64,000 bases of DNA from contig JAKSGN010000006.1 in assembly GCA_024180945.1 (NCBI GenBank), forward strand, positions 434,001 to 498,000. The letters are read 5' to 3'. Below the pieces are notes generated by a model. The model was given only the letters and a program-made list of their open reading frames with translations. It searched no databases and was not told the DNA's origin. The position numbers were made by a program, and so were the translations under genes. Shown in pieces: positions 46,488-58,555 of the stretch. Source of the DNA: Macrophomina tecta. Lineage: Eukaryota > Ascomycota > Dothideomycetes > Botryosphaeriales > Botryosphaeriaceae. The first letter of the stretch is position 1. Every line of letters begins with the position of its first letter.

Positions 46488-47969
46488 TCATTCACTGCCA
46501 CTGCTGTCGCTGTCCTCGCTCTCGTCTTGCTGCTTCTTGGTCTTCACGCTTGTCTTCTTGTTGATATTCTCAACCCCCGATTCCGAACCGTCGTCATTGC
46601 TCGCGTCGTTTTCGTCAGAGCTGGAATCTGAAACCGAATCAGAACTAGAATTGGAATCAGAATCAGAATCAGAACTCGGGTCTTCCGAGCTAGAGGACAC
46701 CACAGAGCTTTCATCGCTGGAGCTGTCCTCCTCCTCACTGCTGCTGAAATCTTGGGTGCGGGATTTTCTGGGGCGCGAGCGCTTCTTGTTGCCGGCATCC
46801 TCGAACTGCTGCGCCTCGGGCTGCTTCTGGGGCGCGGCCTTCTTGTTGGCGGCGGCGGCAGCAGGAGGCTCCTCGACGTGGCCCAGGGCCTGCAGCACCA
46901 GCTCGGCGCGGCGGCGCTTGTGCTCGTGCTGCTGGTACTCGTCGCTCTCACGGTACCGCTTCTGGGCGGCGTTGATCTGCTTCTGAAGGCTGGCGTCGGC
47001 GGCGGCCTTGCGGTTGGCAGGGCCGTCCATGGACATGTCGGCGGCGGTTTCGGCGAGGGCGGTCTGCGCACGCTCTTTGAGTACGTAGCGGGCGTTGGCG
47101 CCTTTGAGGCCGGCAATATACGCCTCGACAGCCGGATCGTAGGACGCGGGGACGCGGTAGAGATTAAAGAGGTTCTTGAGAAGGTCGACTTGGTGCTTCT
47201 TGTTGAACTTCCAGCCGTCGCGGTCCGAGTGATACTGGTCGAGGTAGGTGACGTAGGGTGGGAGGCCCTTGTCTTCTTTGGTTGATTGCGTGGCGACCCT
47301 GGCGGCGTTGCGCTGCTCCTTTTTCGCCTTCTTGAGATCTTTCTTGGAAATGTTGCTGGGTTCGTCGGCCGGCTCGTCGTCCTCGATGGCGGAGGATTCG
47401 GTGCTGGGTACGATGGAGTCCTCACTGGATGAAGCCGTTTGGCCCTTGGCCCAGGCCTTGAAGAGCTGCTGCCCGCTATCACCGTCCGACTTCTTGGTGT
47501 CGGGAGTGAAGCTGACGGACTTCTTGCGCTTGAGTGTCCTGACCGGAGTGGAGAGCGCGGCGGCCTTTTCTTGGCTGCCCGGGTTTTCTGGAGCTGCGGT
47601 CGTCCTGTCCGGAAGGGCGGTCTTGTCTGCCGACTTCTGCTCACGCTTCTTGTCTTTCTTCTCCTTCTTGTCCCTTTTGGGAGCCTTGTCCGGAGTGGAT
47701 CCCGATTGCTCAATTTCACCGGCCGCTCCAGCTTGCTCTAGCTTTCTCTTTTTTGACCTTTTAGAGGACGTCTCGCTGGGCTTGTCATCTGACTGGTTTG
47801 CTCCAGAACCCGCCACGTGAGGCTCATCGCGGGACCTCTTTTTGGAAGCCGAGGTGGGATCCGGGACGGGCGCATCTGCTGAAGGAGTCTCATCATTGGC
47901 GTACTTGAGCTTGAGGCCCAGCTTCTTCCACGCCGGCACGCGGGAGGCGGAATCCGGAGCATCCGCCAT
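46488..47969 (-). CDS. WKF-domain (DUF2373) nucleolar-type protein (493 aa)
   Basis: This single-exon gene encodes a highly charged Lys/Glu/Ser protein with one folded core at about residues 245-320: GLPPYVTYLDQYHSDRDGWK, then FNKKHQVDLLKNLFNLYRVP and YIAGLKGANARYVLKERAQT. The WKFNKKHQ segment is the signature of the WKF domain found in human C7orf50 and fungal relatives, proteins linked to the nucleolus and ribosome production. The N-terminus begins MADAPDSASRVPAWKKLGLK. Lys-rich stretches (KRDKKEKKDKKREQK) look like nuclear or nucleolar signals. The last 90 residues are an acidic Ser/Asp/Glu tract likely to be CK2-phosphorylated. It is divergent from proteasome alpha-1 with only 355 bp between start codons. 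Confidence 0.9.
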   Translation of the reverse strand: MADAPDSASRVPAWKKLGLKLKYANDETPSADAPVPDPTSASKKRSRDEPHVAGSGANQSDDKPSETSSKRSKKRKLEQAGAAGEIEQSGSTPDKAPKRDKKEKKDKKREQKSADKTALPDRTTAAPENPGSQEKAAALSTPVRTLKRKKSVSFTPDTKKSDGDSGQQLFKAWAKGQTASSSEDSIVPSTESSAIEDDEPADEPSNISKKDLKKAKKEQRNAARVATQSTKEDKGLPPYVTYLDQYHSDRDGWKFNKKHQVDLLKNLFNLYRVPASYDPAVEAYIAGLKGANARYVLKERAQTALAETAADMSMDGPANRKAAADASLQKQINAAQKRYRESDEYQQHEHKRRRAELVLQALGHVEEPPAAAAANKKAAPQKQPEAQQFEDAGNKKRSRPRKSRTQDFSSSEEEDSSSDESSVVSSSSEDPSSDSDSDSNSSSDSVSDSSSDENDASNDDGSESGVENINKKTSVKTKKQQDESEDSDSSGSE

Positions 47970-48324
47970 GATTGATGGGACGAGGAGAGGCCCTGGGCCT
48001 GTGAAGGATGTCGGAGCAGCCCGGTGACGGCGCGAGAGAGTTTTCTCCAGCTGTGGTGGTCGCGCCGGAAGGTGTCGAAAAATTGCCCTGGCGACGCTGA
48101 TTGGCCGGGCCTGGGCAGGCGGCGATCAAGGGTGGCCCATGCTCTAGCGGCGGCCTCGCAGGCTCCGACAGCAACGCGTGCAGTTGACATAGCTCGCTCG
48201 ACAGCTCCATCCACCACTACCCCGACACCGCCCAGCCCATCTCAGCCCGCACTTCCCTCCGCCGTCCTTCTAGACCCTCTGTCACTGCAGCTGAGCCCAC
48301 CGTCGCCGTCACATATAAGTCGCC
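47970..48324. promoter_or_regulatory. Shared divergent promoter of the WKF gene and proteasome alpha-1
   Basis: There are 355 bp between two divergent start codons with no room for another gene. The proteasome side has CT-rich leader sequence and ACATATAA about 15 bp before the ATG. No yeast-type PACE element (GGTGGCAAA) was found by eye. Confidence 0.6.
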
Positions 48325-49528
48325 ATGTCTGGTACGTCGCTCTGGCCCGCCTCATCCACCGCCGCCAGAGCTCCGCGAGCTGACCAACTGTCGTCCCACA
48401 GGAAGCGCGGGCTACGACAGGCACATCACCATCTTCTCCGACCAAGGTCGTCTGTACCAAGTCGGTACGTACATCTCCCCTGCTGCCACGCCCGAGCGAT
48501 TGGTCTTCGTGCCGGACGAGGCGGCGACGTTGAAGGGCACCAACACAAGGCTGGCGGCTGACCGACCTGGTGTGGCATCACAGAGTATGCATTCAAGGCT
48601 ATCACTGCAGCAAACATCACCTCGGTGGGAGTGAGGGGCAAGGACTGCGCTGTCGTCCTGACCCAGAAGAAGGTTCCCGTGCGTACTCCGTCTGCCACCC
48701 GCTACTCCAGGCCCGCCTCTGACAACAGCGCCTGCAGGACAAGCTCATTGAGCCCTCTTCAGTGTCGTACGTCTTCAAGCTCTCGCCTTCGGTCGGCTGC
48801 GTGATGACGGGCTCCATCGCCGATGCCCGCGCCTCGGTCATGCGTGCACAGGGCGAGGCTGCCGAGTTCAGGTACAAGTACGGCTACGAGATGCCTTGCG
48901 ATGTGCTGGCGAAGCGGATAGCGAACATCAGCCAGGTCTACACTCAGCGGGTAAGTCGTGTTCTGTGAGGCGGTCGGCTTGCGGGGCATGGCTCCAAGGC
49001 TTGGGGCGTTCGAGCCATCGACGCCATGCATGGGCTTATATGCCTAGGCGGTCGCTCAGTCTGGCTGGCCGATGCAGTGCCCTTGACTCGATGCTTTGGT
49101 TGGGAGTGATGCGGCAATGCTGATCGAATTGCGATGTGCAGGCCTACATGCGACCGCTCGGCGTCGCCATGACGCTGATCTCGGTGGATTCGGAATTTGG
49201 CCCCCAGCTGTACAAGTGCGATCCAGCAGGCTACTACGTCGGTTACAAGGCGACTGCATCCGGCCCGAAGACGCAGGAGGCGCTCAACTTCCTCGAGAAG
49301 AAGCTGAAGAATCGCGACTGCGCCGAGGGTGATTGGAAGGACGTGGTTGAGCTGGGCATCTCGACGCTGAGCCAAGTGCTGAGCGTCGACTTCAAGAAGA
49401 ACGAGCTGGAGATCGGAATCGTGGGTGGCCCCCGGGCTGACGGACAGGCCGGAACTGACCCAGAGTTCCGCGTGCTTACCGAGGAGGAGATCGACGAGCG
49501 GTTACAGGCTATCGCGGACAAGGACTGA
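48325..49528 (+). CDS. SCL1: 20S proteasome subunit alpha-1 (254 aa)
   Basis: This is a structural alpha-ring subunit of the 20S core particle, orthologous to yeast Scl1 and human PSMA6. I place five exons: 48325-48331 (7 bp), 48402-48464, 48584-48678, 48738-48950 and 49142-49528. The start [20 protein letters not shown] contains the alpha-type N-terminal motif, which continues YQVEYAFKAI across an intron. Further landmarks are [56 protein letters not shown] and [20 protein letters not shown]. The C-terminus is acidic ([15 protein letters not shown]). Alpha subunits are catalytically inactive and gate entry to the core. Length and order match the family, and the gene is intact. Confidence 0.96.
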
Positions 49529-50501
49529 GAGAAACAGCACAGCACATGGCGATTGAGAGGGTTGAATGGGGCGCAGTGAGGTCAGGCCGACGCAGGCGGG
49601 GGGTGCGTTCTCGGGAATCTGGTGCGACGGAGAGTGCGCATCATCCGTGCAGGGCGGTTCAGCCGCAACGGGGTCTTGTACGTATCGATAGCTCTCTCTC
49701 GGCCATGCAGAACCCATTCAGCTCGACCTGTCCCTTTTTGCTCAGCGCATTCCCGTATTGGAGCAACTCACAGATACACAGCCGCCCGCCACGCGCAGCA
49801 GCACGCCCGGCTGATGGGTGCAAGGACGCACTGCATGGGGTCAAGCGATGGCGCTGCTGCTAATTTTGCGCGTGGCAGCCAATCCTCAATCTCCAGGCGC
49901 TCTCCAGCGATAACGTGAGCGGTCGCAATGGGCCACCGTGTCGGTGGCATTAGCTCGCTTGGGACGTGGCGGCTGGGCGTGGCGCTCACGAAGCTGACTT
50001 CGACCGCAAGCGATCCACTCCCAATGATCGTCCGCGCCCGTGACTGTGCATCACTTTTTCAGCTTCGACCTCTTTTCGTGATGTGAAGATTCCCATCCCT
50101 CGTCATGGCCGCCGCCGATCTGAACTAACACCCCTCCCCTGCATCGCTGAACTTTGGCGCCATCGCCCAGCTGGTCAAGCCCCCTCCGCGCTGAGACAAG
50201 GGCTCCATTGCCCATTGCCGTACCATGCTCGGTATGCGCACAGGCAGCGGGAGGAGCCATGAGCCGGACCCTTCTTCCAGTGCGCCGTTTTCCGCTTTGA
50301 AGCCTTCCTCGCCCCGACTTCGAAGTCAAGTAGTGCCATGGACTCGAACCTCTTTTATAACAATCTCGGCGGCCGTTCCCTTAGGGTCCCAGCATTGAGG
50401 TTAGTCTCTCATTGATTAATTTTCTTCGCTATTACTTCTTGCCTTCCCTCCCTCGGCCCTGTTCGCTTTCCTCTTTCGTGTAATAGTAATTGCTTTTCAC
50501 C
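49529..50501. other. Intergenic between proteasome alpha-1 and the 176-residue gene
   Basis: No gene is supported. The last 200 bases are TC-rich and are the probable leader of the next gene. Confidence 0.5.
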
Positions 50502-51248
50502 ATGTCTGATGGACGTGAGTTGCCCTCTCCCTGCCAACGCATTTTTCTCCTTCCAGGGACCGTCTCTGACCAACTCTATTCCAGTCAATGACGCCCGAGC
50601 CATTCGCATTGCCGAAATCATGGAGGACTTCCGGAATCTACAACACTACATCGCCCAGATTCGCGTCTCGCCAGCCCCAGAGGAGTTCTACCTAGAGGGC
50701 TATACTCTCATCAGGCAATGCCACTCAGAGGCCCAAGCCGTCCTTGCAGCGCCTTTCAACGTCGAAAACTCTCCGAGCGATCATCCCGAACAGCAGAAGT
50801 CTCTTCTAAAAGCGTATGACTGCCTCAAGAGCCCGCCGTGACGTCACCCCTGACAATCCGTCCTTCCAGGGTCCTCCTCGACGCAAGCATCAGGCGCTTC
50901 CGCTGTCAGAGGATTTATCTCCGCGCGACTGCAGCCATGCGCTGGATCAATTCTCGGCATGCGGTTCTGGGAGGGGATAGTGGAGGAAGGGCGTCTCCTA
51001 CGACTCTTCAGGAGGTCGAGGATACCCTGCAAGCTGTAAGTATTGTCCCGTAGGAAGCGATCTTTAGCTTTTGAAAGTTGTTACTTCTACAGTGTGACAT
51101 AGAGCTAACAGCGATATGCTGCTAGGAGCTTGTCAATATCACGGACGGATACGTCGAATACACGCTTCGGTCCCAGGACGTTCAACAGGGGAAATGGCTC
51201 GGCGAGGACCCTGACCTCAGCACGATCCAGCAGTACCTTTTTCCCTAG
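50502..51248 (+). CDS. Small four-exon protein of unknown function (176 aa)
   Basis: Exons are 50502-50514 (13 bp), 50585-50813, 50870-51035 and 51126-51248. They are linked by GT-AG introns with consistent phase, and the first intron has a CTGAC branch-like site near its acceptor. Continuity across four exons of different frames is the main evidence that the gene is real. The protein starts MSDGLNDARAIRIAEIMEDF, continues RNLQHYIAQIRVSPAPEEFY, and has a basic central helix (DASIRRFRCQRIYLRATAAM). It ends ELVNITDGYVEYTLRSQDVQ and then QGKWLGEDPDLSTIQQYLFP. It is probably all-helical and soluble, with no signal peptide or membrane segment. I do not recognise the family. Confidence 0.72.
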
Positions 51249-54200
51249 CGGCAGGCCGGACTATGCACAGAGCCCCCAAATACTCACACGCCACATCTGG
51301 GAATCGGAGCTGAGGCCTGGTGCCTCCACTTCCTCACGACGCAAGACGAGCGGCACGACGTCCAAGATTGCAATCATCCCGTACCACACGCTCTTATTTC
51401 CTCCGATCATTCCCGTGGATGGAAGAACCATCCACAGGGCCCTATCCGTTTCTCTCAGCACAATACCCCCTCTTCGTATCCTTAGCGTTCCAGCGTTTTC
51501 TTTGCACGTCGCAGCGGCATCTCACTGTTGATCAGTAAGATGCTAAAAGCTTTCAATTTATTGAGTATCTATAGCCTTGTATCTCAGCTTCTTTTGCCCT
51601 TGTAACTGTGTTACAACATGTAAACATGCACGAAGCGCCCAGCAACGGCGGATGATGTATCATTAAACGCATGATCAACGTATTCTGCATGGCTTGTCTG
51701 TCTGCCAGTCTCATCTCACAGTCCTGGAAAACAATTCCCGACTAGGTTAGACGGCCGAAGCTGCTCAAGCCTACTCCAAACCGCCTTGTGATAGGAAAGC
51801 ACGTTCAGCAGATCATACGATTATATTCGGACCGTTGAACAATAGTAGCGGACGAATGAGGGGAAACACGCCCGGTGCTTCCAGACATTACAGTTTCCGC
51901 TGGCGAGCAGAGGAAAAAGCCTTGCCGCCACCGCATCACATTCTAGACCCCCACTCAACGGCCTTTCTTTTTTGCGCCACATCATCCACCTTTGTGCGTC
52001 TTCAATGCGCAAGACGACTTCCGGCAAGCCCCTTGTCCAACGAGTCCGGCGCGGCCGAAAGCTTCCGCACCCCACATTTCCTGCGTGTTGAAGCATGACG
52101 ACAGCCTCGGTCGCGACCTGCGGCTCACGCTAACCGCTCACACGCACTCGAACTTCCCGCTAAGCTATCAAAAGGCCAGCGCAGCCAGAGTAGCAGGTAA
52201 TCGTGCGGCTCTTTTCCGCGCCCTTGGGATTCCTAGGAACCCGCCCGCCGGGGAGCCGGTTTCGACCTCCACGCGTACTACCGGGTAGCCCATCGGGAAA
52301 TGCCCCCTTCCCCCAGCCGAGCACACACTAGACACTGTTGGCGCTACATGGCTTTGAAGGCGTTCGTCTTGCCGGCGCCGGCGGCACTTGAGCCCCAAAG
52401 AACCATACACCGGCATATCCAGACTCTCTTGACCGCCGGTATTTCACGAGAATCCCTCTTTCGAACCGTAAGGCCACTACTGGCTTGGCAACCAGCGTCT
52501 ATGACCAGCATCACCTCGGCATTCAGGCTTTACATGTTTTACAGAAAAGGTAGGGATGCTTGCATAGAAAAACTAAAATTCAAGCTCTTGGGACCAGAGG
52601 TGCGGATCAAGATCTGCCGGCCCAACCTCGTATGACCTTCACGTACTATCGAACCGGTCTATTGTTGCCGCAGTGGAAAGTAATCATAACGGCCGCAATC
52701 TTCTTGAGAGACGACTCGCGCCCTACAAAGGGGGGGAAATTCGCCACAGTACGTCTCGGCGTAATCATTCCTCCGTAGTTCGCACACTTTTTGTCGACAC
52801 CCATCGCCCAGACTCACCATCCCCATCCTTAGTGTTTCGCCAGCAGCCAATAGCCAGGTCCTTCTTTGATACAGCCGCACCCCGGACCATCGAAGCATGC
52901 TCCAACCGTGGGCTCGACCGGTCCCGATAACTGGGACGGTCCCGCCCCCGGCTATCAAGGAACCACTTCCTTCCACGGGGCCAGCACCGTCTATTTGATC
53001 TCTAGACCCCGGGTCCATGCTCAACGTACAAGTGTGAGGCATATGCAACCGGGCTTACGGCACTAAAGAAGAAAGCGTACCTGACGGACGATATCTACGT
53101 GCGACACCCCTGCCTCGCTCCATTCCTTCTGAAGCCAGTTTGCATTCGCACCGAGCTATCTCGAGCGCGAAGGAAGAACAAGGTTGGCCGTCCCGCCCCC
53201 CTGCCGCGAGCCGCTAAGTACAATTGTTTTTTTTTTTTTTTTGGGGAGAGGAAGAAGGCTGGCGGTCAGATCTTACATCGATGGGTCTGTGAGGGGAAGA
53301 TGACGTTTTTGTTCCCCAGGACTATAATCGGTTCTGGGCGGGCGTCTCGAAGACGTGTATGTGTCTCTCTGCGCGTGCAGTTTTGAGCAAATGGTCAGAA
53401 GGAGAGGGCGGGAGTGAAAAAGGGCGCCCCGGGAAGTTCTGCACATAGCAAAGCCTGTTGCTGGCATAGCTTGTGATCCGCCTTTTCTTTTCTTTTCTTT
53501 TCTTTTTTTTTTATTTTTTTTTTGTGGTTTCCGGCTCTGCTCTCGCGTCTGCTTTTTCGGCATAGCCATTTCCTGTGGCGGTGCGGATACATGCGTGGAC
53601 GTGTGCGGCGTGCCTCGAGCGGAGGAGGGGTGCTTGTCAGAACAAGCCTTCGCACGAGTTTAAGGTGTGAGTGATTCCTTGCACCTGAAATAATAACCCG
53701 GCTTCGATATAGGACTAGCGTACGGTAACCAGCAGTGGAGCAACCCCACTGCCAAACAACGTCGAAAATAGCGTCCCGATATACGTGTTCCGAAAAACCC
53801 GAGGAGGAAGCGAGCCGCCAAGATGTGGCTTTCGGGACGACGGGAGTAGGTGGAATAAGGGGGGATCGGATAGAAGCGGCGGTTGTGTTTAGCTGAAAAC
53901 AAGATACGTCGATGTGAGTTGCACGCGTACGAATCATGCCTGATCGTACCGCACGATCCCTACGACAGGGCCATTAATATCTGTGCAGCCACATGGTTGG
54001 CCACAATAGTGTCACGAAGATCCGTCGATCCCGTCAGTTGCCGAAGTGAACAAAAGAGGAAAATAATAATAATAATAGTAAAGGGGTGTGGAAAAGAAGC
54101 AGGGATCCACCATTCGGAAGGCCAATCCAGCGGAGCAATAGAAAAAAAGGAAAAACGCCTTCACGGCTCTTGGACTTCCCCTTAAGCTCCAGGTTTTCCC

Positions 54201-55564
54201 TCTGCTGACCGCGCGTTCGGCCCCCAAGGAAAATCACCAGCACGACGGAAATCCGCTTGTTTAGTCTCAGTCCAAATATACGCACGTGCAGCATTGCGGA
54301 GGCCGTGCTGAAGAGAATAAACCGCCACACAGGTGAGACAACGAGGCCGGGGGGACGAGGCGGAGAAAGGGTTCGACGGCGCGCCGGACTCACCGCGTCA
54401 TGCATTCGCCTGGCCGCTACAGCTCACTACAGGCACGCTACGGCTAACTGTCAGACTAGCCTCCAACCGCCGACTCTTTTCAGCTCACCTCAACGGAACG
54501 CTAAGGCCGGCCGCCGGCAACCGGCTGAGACAACGAAGGAGTTGGCCGCTTTTTCTCCTTCGCCCGTCCTTCCGTACCGCCTCGGCCGGCCGGAGCTTTT
54601 TGATCTGCCCACCCAGTCTGCCTGCTGTTTCTTTTCGCTTGCTTCAGCCGAACACAGTAATCTGCGAAAAGAAAAAGATAGAGAGCGAGACACGGTGTTA
54701 CACGCCCAAGTCAATAAATGCACGGGACGTCGTCGGCCTCGGCAAGGGCTGGTCGGGAGAAATGGCCTAAGAATAAGCGGAAAAGGTGTCTGACGGGGTT
54801 GTCTCCCCAACACGTCATCCGGCTGCGCTCCTGAGAATTCCGAACTCTTAGGGCAGACGCTGTCCAGAGAAACATGGAAACGCACCAGCGCTGGACTGCC
54901 TTGTGAGGACCGAGGGGGAAAAAAGAAAAATCAGGCCATGATCGATATGAATGTCTTTGACGGGGATAATTAGGTAAGGCGGAACGAAGACGCTGAGGCT
55001 CTTGAATGGTGGTCCAGAAATGACCATCACGCCGCCGATTCGAATAACATTTTCTGCGGACGCCACCTCTCGTTGAGCATCGTAGCATCGCAGACTCCTC
55101 TTCCCTGATGTCAGCCGAGGCTTCTGGGATGTTCCGACCGTGAAGCTTGACAACTAGATTCTTGGAAGACCCTAGTTTGCTCGAACGGTCTGGGTCGAGT
55201 ACCCGAAGCCCCACGGTATCCTCCGTGTCCTCTAGCCCTGGGATTTTGGTTGATTGTAGTATCGCCAAGATCGAGTTACTACAGCCGCAAGTATGAAATC
55301 AGAGTTTGAAGCGTTACTATGGGAAAAAAAAAAAAAAAAAAGCGTGGGGAGTGGCTTTTGCAACCTTGTACGATATTGGTTTTTTTTTTTTTTTTTTTTT
55401 GTCGAGATAAAGCAAGTTTCGCTGTGGACCAACCAACAGACTAATAACATGAGCAAGAAGACAGACTAAAGCCCCGATGGTATCAAACTGTCTGGCCAGA
55501 CCTTACCTCAACACCAAGATTTTCCCCTGTCGCCAAAAGTTTTCATGAGAGACTGCCTTGTAAT
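51249..55564. other. 4.3 kb gene-poor stretch
   Basis: No gene is supported. Frames on the minus strand at 54.7-55.3 kb have some protein-like runs in two different frames but no domain and no splice logic. Homopolymers include 16 T at 53227-53242, interrupted T-runs at 53487-53523, 18 A at 55324-55341 and 21 T at 55380-55400. Confidence 0.45.
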
Positions 55565-58555
55565 TCAGCCCTTTCTATCATCCTCCTTGAAGCTTCCCTC
55601 TGCGGACCTCGTTACCGTAGTCTTCGCTTCCTTCTCACTGCCCTCTCTCCTCCTGGAACTCGCGCCCCTCTTCCTCCGCGCAGGCTGATACACATCGTTG
55701 AAGTTCATGACCATAGCCAGCCAGCGCATGTCTGCGTCGGGCTGATGGTACAAATCGCCCAGCAGCACATTCACGCGTGCTCTGAAGTCTCTACTCAGCA
55801 CGCCTAGCCTGTTGCGCAGACCCTCAAGCACATCATCTTCGGATCCTACATTACCGGACAGAAGCGGAGGGGGAAACGGTGAATTGTCGTCATCCTGGCG
55901 CATTGATGAAGGGCGTCGGTTGGCTGGCGTGTTGGAAGAGGATATGGGTGAAGGGTTGGCTGAGTCTCTTTCGCTGAGACCCCATTTCCCTGCCGCCGTG
56001 CGCGTTTCAATCTTCGCAGCGCGCTCCTGACGGCGAGCGAACTCGGCCGTGGAGAATGAGTACAGCCCATCCACAGCACCCTTGTAGGCAAGCATAATTT
56101 TAAGTAGCTCGTGTAGCTGGCCGGTGAAGTCCATACGCTCCGAGCCGAGGAGACCCTTTCGTGTGATATTAGTGAGATAGCGGGCATGTGCCTGGATCAG
56201 GTCGTCTAAAGTGCTCTCTGGCTTGCGCATACTGGCCTGGAGTTCATTCCACGAGGATTCGATGACCTCGAAAAGAATGTAGTACTGAAGCTGGTTGACG
56301 AAATGAATCATCTCGGCCACGGCACAGCGAGCGATCTTCCAATCTTTGCCCACCTTGTCCTCGACCGCTCCCAGGAACTGGCGAGCGGCAGTCATGCAAC
56401 GGCGCCATGTACTTCCAAGAGCGAACTCGACTCGCTTAACTCGCCACAGGAAGTTGAAAACTTTGAGATACTGCTTGCTACCGTAAGGTGTGACAATGAC
56501 ATCGACCGGGGCATCGATCTTGTATTCCAAGGTGAAGACGTCCCAGCCGATCTCTCCGTGGCTCAGCTCGAGCATTCGAGAGTCTAGTCGGCGGAGAACC
56601 TCGGGTGAATCATACTGAGCATTGGAGTTTCGGACGGCGTGTTCCAGTTGAGCAGTCAACGTGTGGCGATATTGTGTGTTGGCGGGCTGATCCAAGTTCG
56701 ATGACAGAGACTCCATGAGGACCGCGATGAAATCACCAGCACCGAGGAGAATGTACTTCTTGAGTGCTTGCAGGTGCTCGAATAGCTTGAATTTGTCCGC
56801 CATCAGGTGAATCAAACGTGCCATAGTCGTCTTATAGGCTTCCCCGATATTACGCTCGAGCGCGGCGGTGTCTCCGTACCGAAGTTCCCTGGACGAATCT
56901 TTGGAGTAGCTTTCTACCCATGCGGCGTCCCCACAGCCGTATCGGATGAAGTTCAACGTTTTACCAATGAGGAAAACCTTGTTCGCGAACTCAGGTGAAA
57001 CAATCGAGGGAATCATCTTCTCGTTCAACTTGTACTTGTCTTCCCACACGCTCGTCGCGCCCCCCTTTCCTGCATTCTCGTCGTTTGGGTCTTCGTGTTG
57101 CTCGGATACGAAAAACTCAAGAAAGGGGTCTGATAGCTCTCCGTCGTAAATCCATTGTCGTAACATGTCATAGAAAGGTCGTGTCACATGAGCAAGCAGG
57201 CGCTCTGCGAAGGCGACCACGAAGGGGTCGCCATGAGAAAGAGAAAAAGAATGGATCAAGGAAATGAGTTCTCCACCTTTCTTGCCTGCCGAAGTGTCAG
57301 TCGATAATCCGTCACACGTAGACGGCAAGTCCCACCTTTTGACTCTTCAACAATCAAGCTCATGAGTCGTAGGCCCATCGTTGCTTCTCTTGTCCAAATT
57401 ACGCATCGTTTTAAAGTGACACCAGCCTTGCCAATACCCTGCCTAGGCTCAGAGTCGTCCAACATTGCCAATGCCCGGCGAATGTGGCCTTCCAGGGTGG
57501 CGACAAGACCGAGGTATGCACGCAGCTCGATTGCCAAAGCTGATCGCAAACTTTGCGTGACCAGCCCACCATCCGAGGACTCGACGAAACGAGAAAGATT
57601 CCGGTAGAGAAGCGATGGTTCTGCCAGGGTGTGAAAGAGGCTAACCAGAGGGGCTGGGAGCGTCGGCGGTAGTTTCAGGACGGAAGGATCAGCAAACACC
57701 AGGTTGGTGGATGAAAGGCCCTGCAGCGTGAAGGGAAGATCGCGCAGAAGAGTCGGCTCTGAAGGCTCGTAGGAGATGAGAGAGGTGTACTTCTTCAGTA
57801 CAGGGGTGTCTGGGACGGGTTCTTCGTCCTTCCTCGCCTCTCGTGCCCTTCTGTCGGCCGTCTTTGGCCTGTCAGCAGTCTTTGGTCTCTCCTGTGTCGG
57901 CGCCCTTGCAAGTTGCGGCTCCTCGGGGGCGGGTAGCCTCTGCAGGCCCCCGTTCGCAAACGCCTCATTGAACGTCGGATTATCCGCAAACTGGTGCTCG
58001 GCATGGTCTCTCCCGAACCTAGGCGGAGAAAGGGGATCGGGCTCGGCGAGCGGTTGGTAAGTCGCGGCGTGTTCGGGAGAGCGAGGAGGGGAGCGAACGT
58101 CAGGCGGCAGGATGGGAATGTCGGAATCGGACAGTTGGAAGAGGAAATAGAGCATTGCCCATTTTTGGTTCAGGACGGGTTGGGTGAGGAGGCGAGAATA
58201 GAGGTTGGCGAAGCGCAATGCTTTCTCGGGCGAGTTGTTCTCGCGCACCACTGCAGTTGTTAGCGGAGAGTCAGCAAGAGGGAAGGGTGCCGGCGCCTAC
58301 GTTTCTTCTTGATCAGGTCGGCGGCATGATTCACATCTGAGGCGACGCCTGGCTCTCCTGCGCTGAGTGGATGTTAGCTGAGCTCGAGGCGTCGCGACGG
58401 GAGCCTTGCCTGCCGATAGCGTCGAAGGCATAGTTGAAGGCGTCGTCGAAGCGCTGGTCGGCGGTATCCTCATCTTCGTCCGGATACTGAGGCAGCAGGT
58501 GTTCGAGGAGCTTGGAAAGCGCGTGCTCGACGCGTTCTTGGGTGGTCTGCGGCAT
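55565..58555 (-). CDS. SPC98: Gamma-tubulin complex component GCP3 (Spc98-like, 947 aa)
   Basis: This protein is part of the gamma-tubulin small complex that nucleates microtubules at the spindle pole body. I place four exons: 58555-58410, 58362-58301, 58250-57336 and 57285-55565. Intron 1 (47 bp) uses a GC donor (AG then GCAAGG). The N-terminus MPQTTQERVEHALSKLLEHL leads to VRENNSPEKALRFANLYSRL. The Spc97/Spc98 GRIP1 region shows YTSLISYEPSEPTLLRDLPF and GHIRRALAMLDD. The GRIP2 gamma-tubulin-binding half shows LELSHGEIGWDVFTLEYKID, PVDVIVTPYGSKQYLKVFNF, WRVKRVEFALGSTWRRCM and AEMIHFVNQLQYYILFEVIE. The HGEIGWDVF and VIVTPYG patterns favour GCP3 over GCP2. The C-terminus is disordered and basic. 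A short RPKTAD tandem repeat lies in the N-terminal linker. Confidence 0.94.
58363..58409 (-). other. GC-AG intron in the GCP3 gene
   Basis: The donor reads AG then GCAAGG and the acceptor is CACTCAG. This choice is the only one I found that joins DAIG to AGEPGVASDVNHAADLIKKK in frame. GC donors with a strong AG/GCAAG context are an accepted minor class. Confidence 0.75.

Noticed and set aside
50335..50355. GGTTCGAGTCC-like T-loop on the minus strand
   Set aside because: The flanking bases do not form a T-stem and no cloverleaf can be drawn; chance match.
54711..55268. Minus-strand frames with protein-like runs such as VIRIGGVMVISGPPF
   Set aside because: The plausible residues are spread over two frames with no intron to join them and no family match; a gene relic is possible but unsupported.
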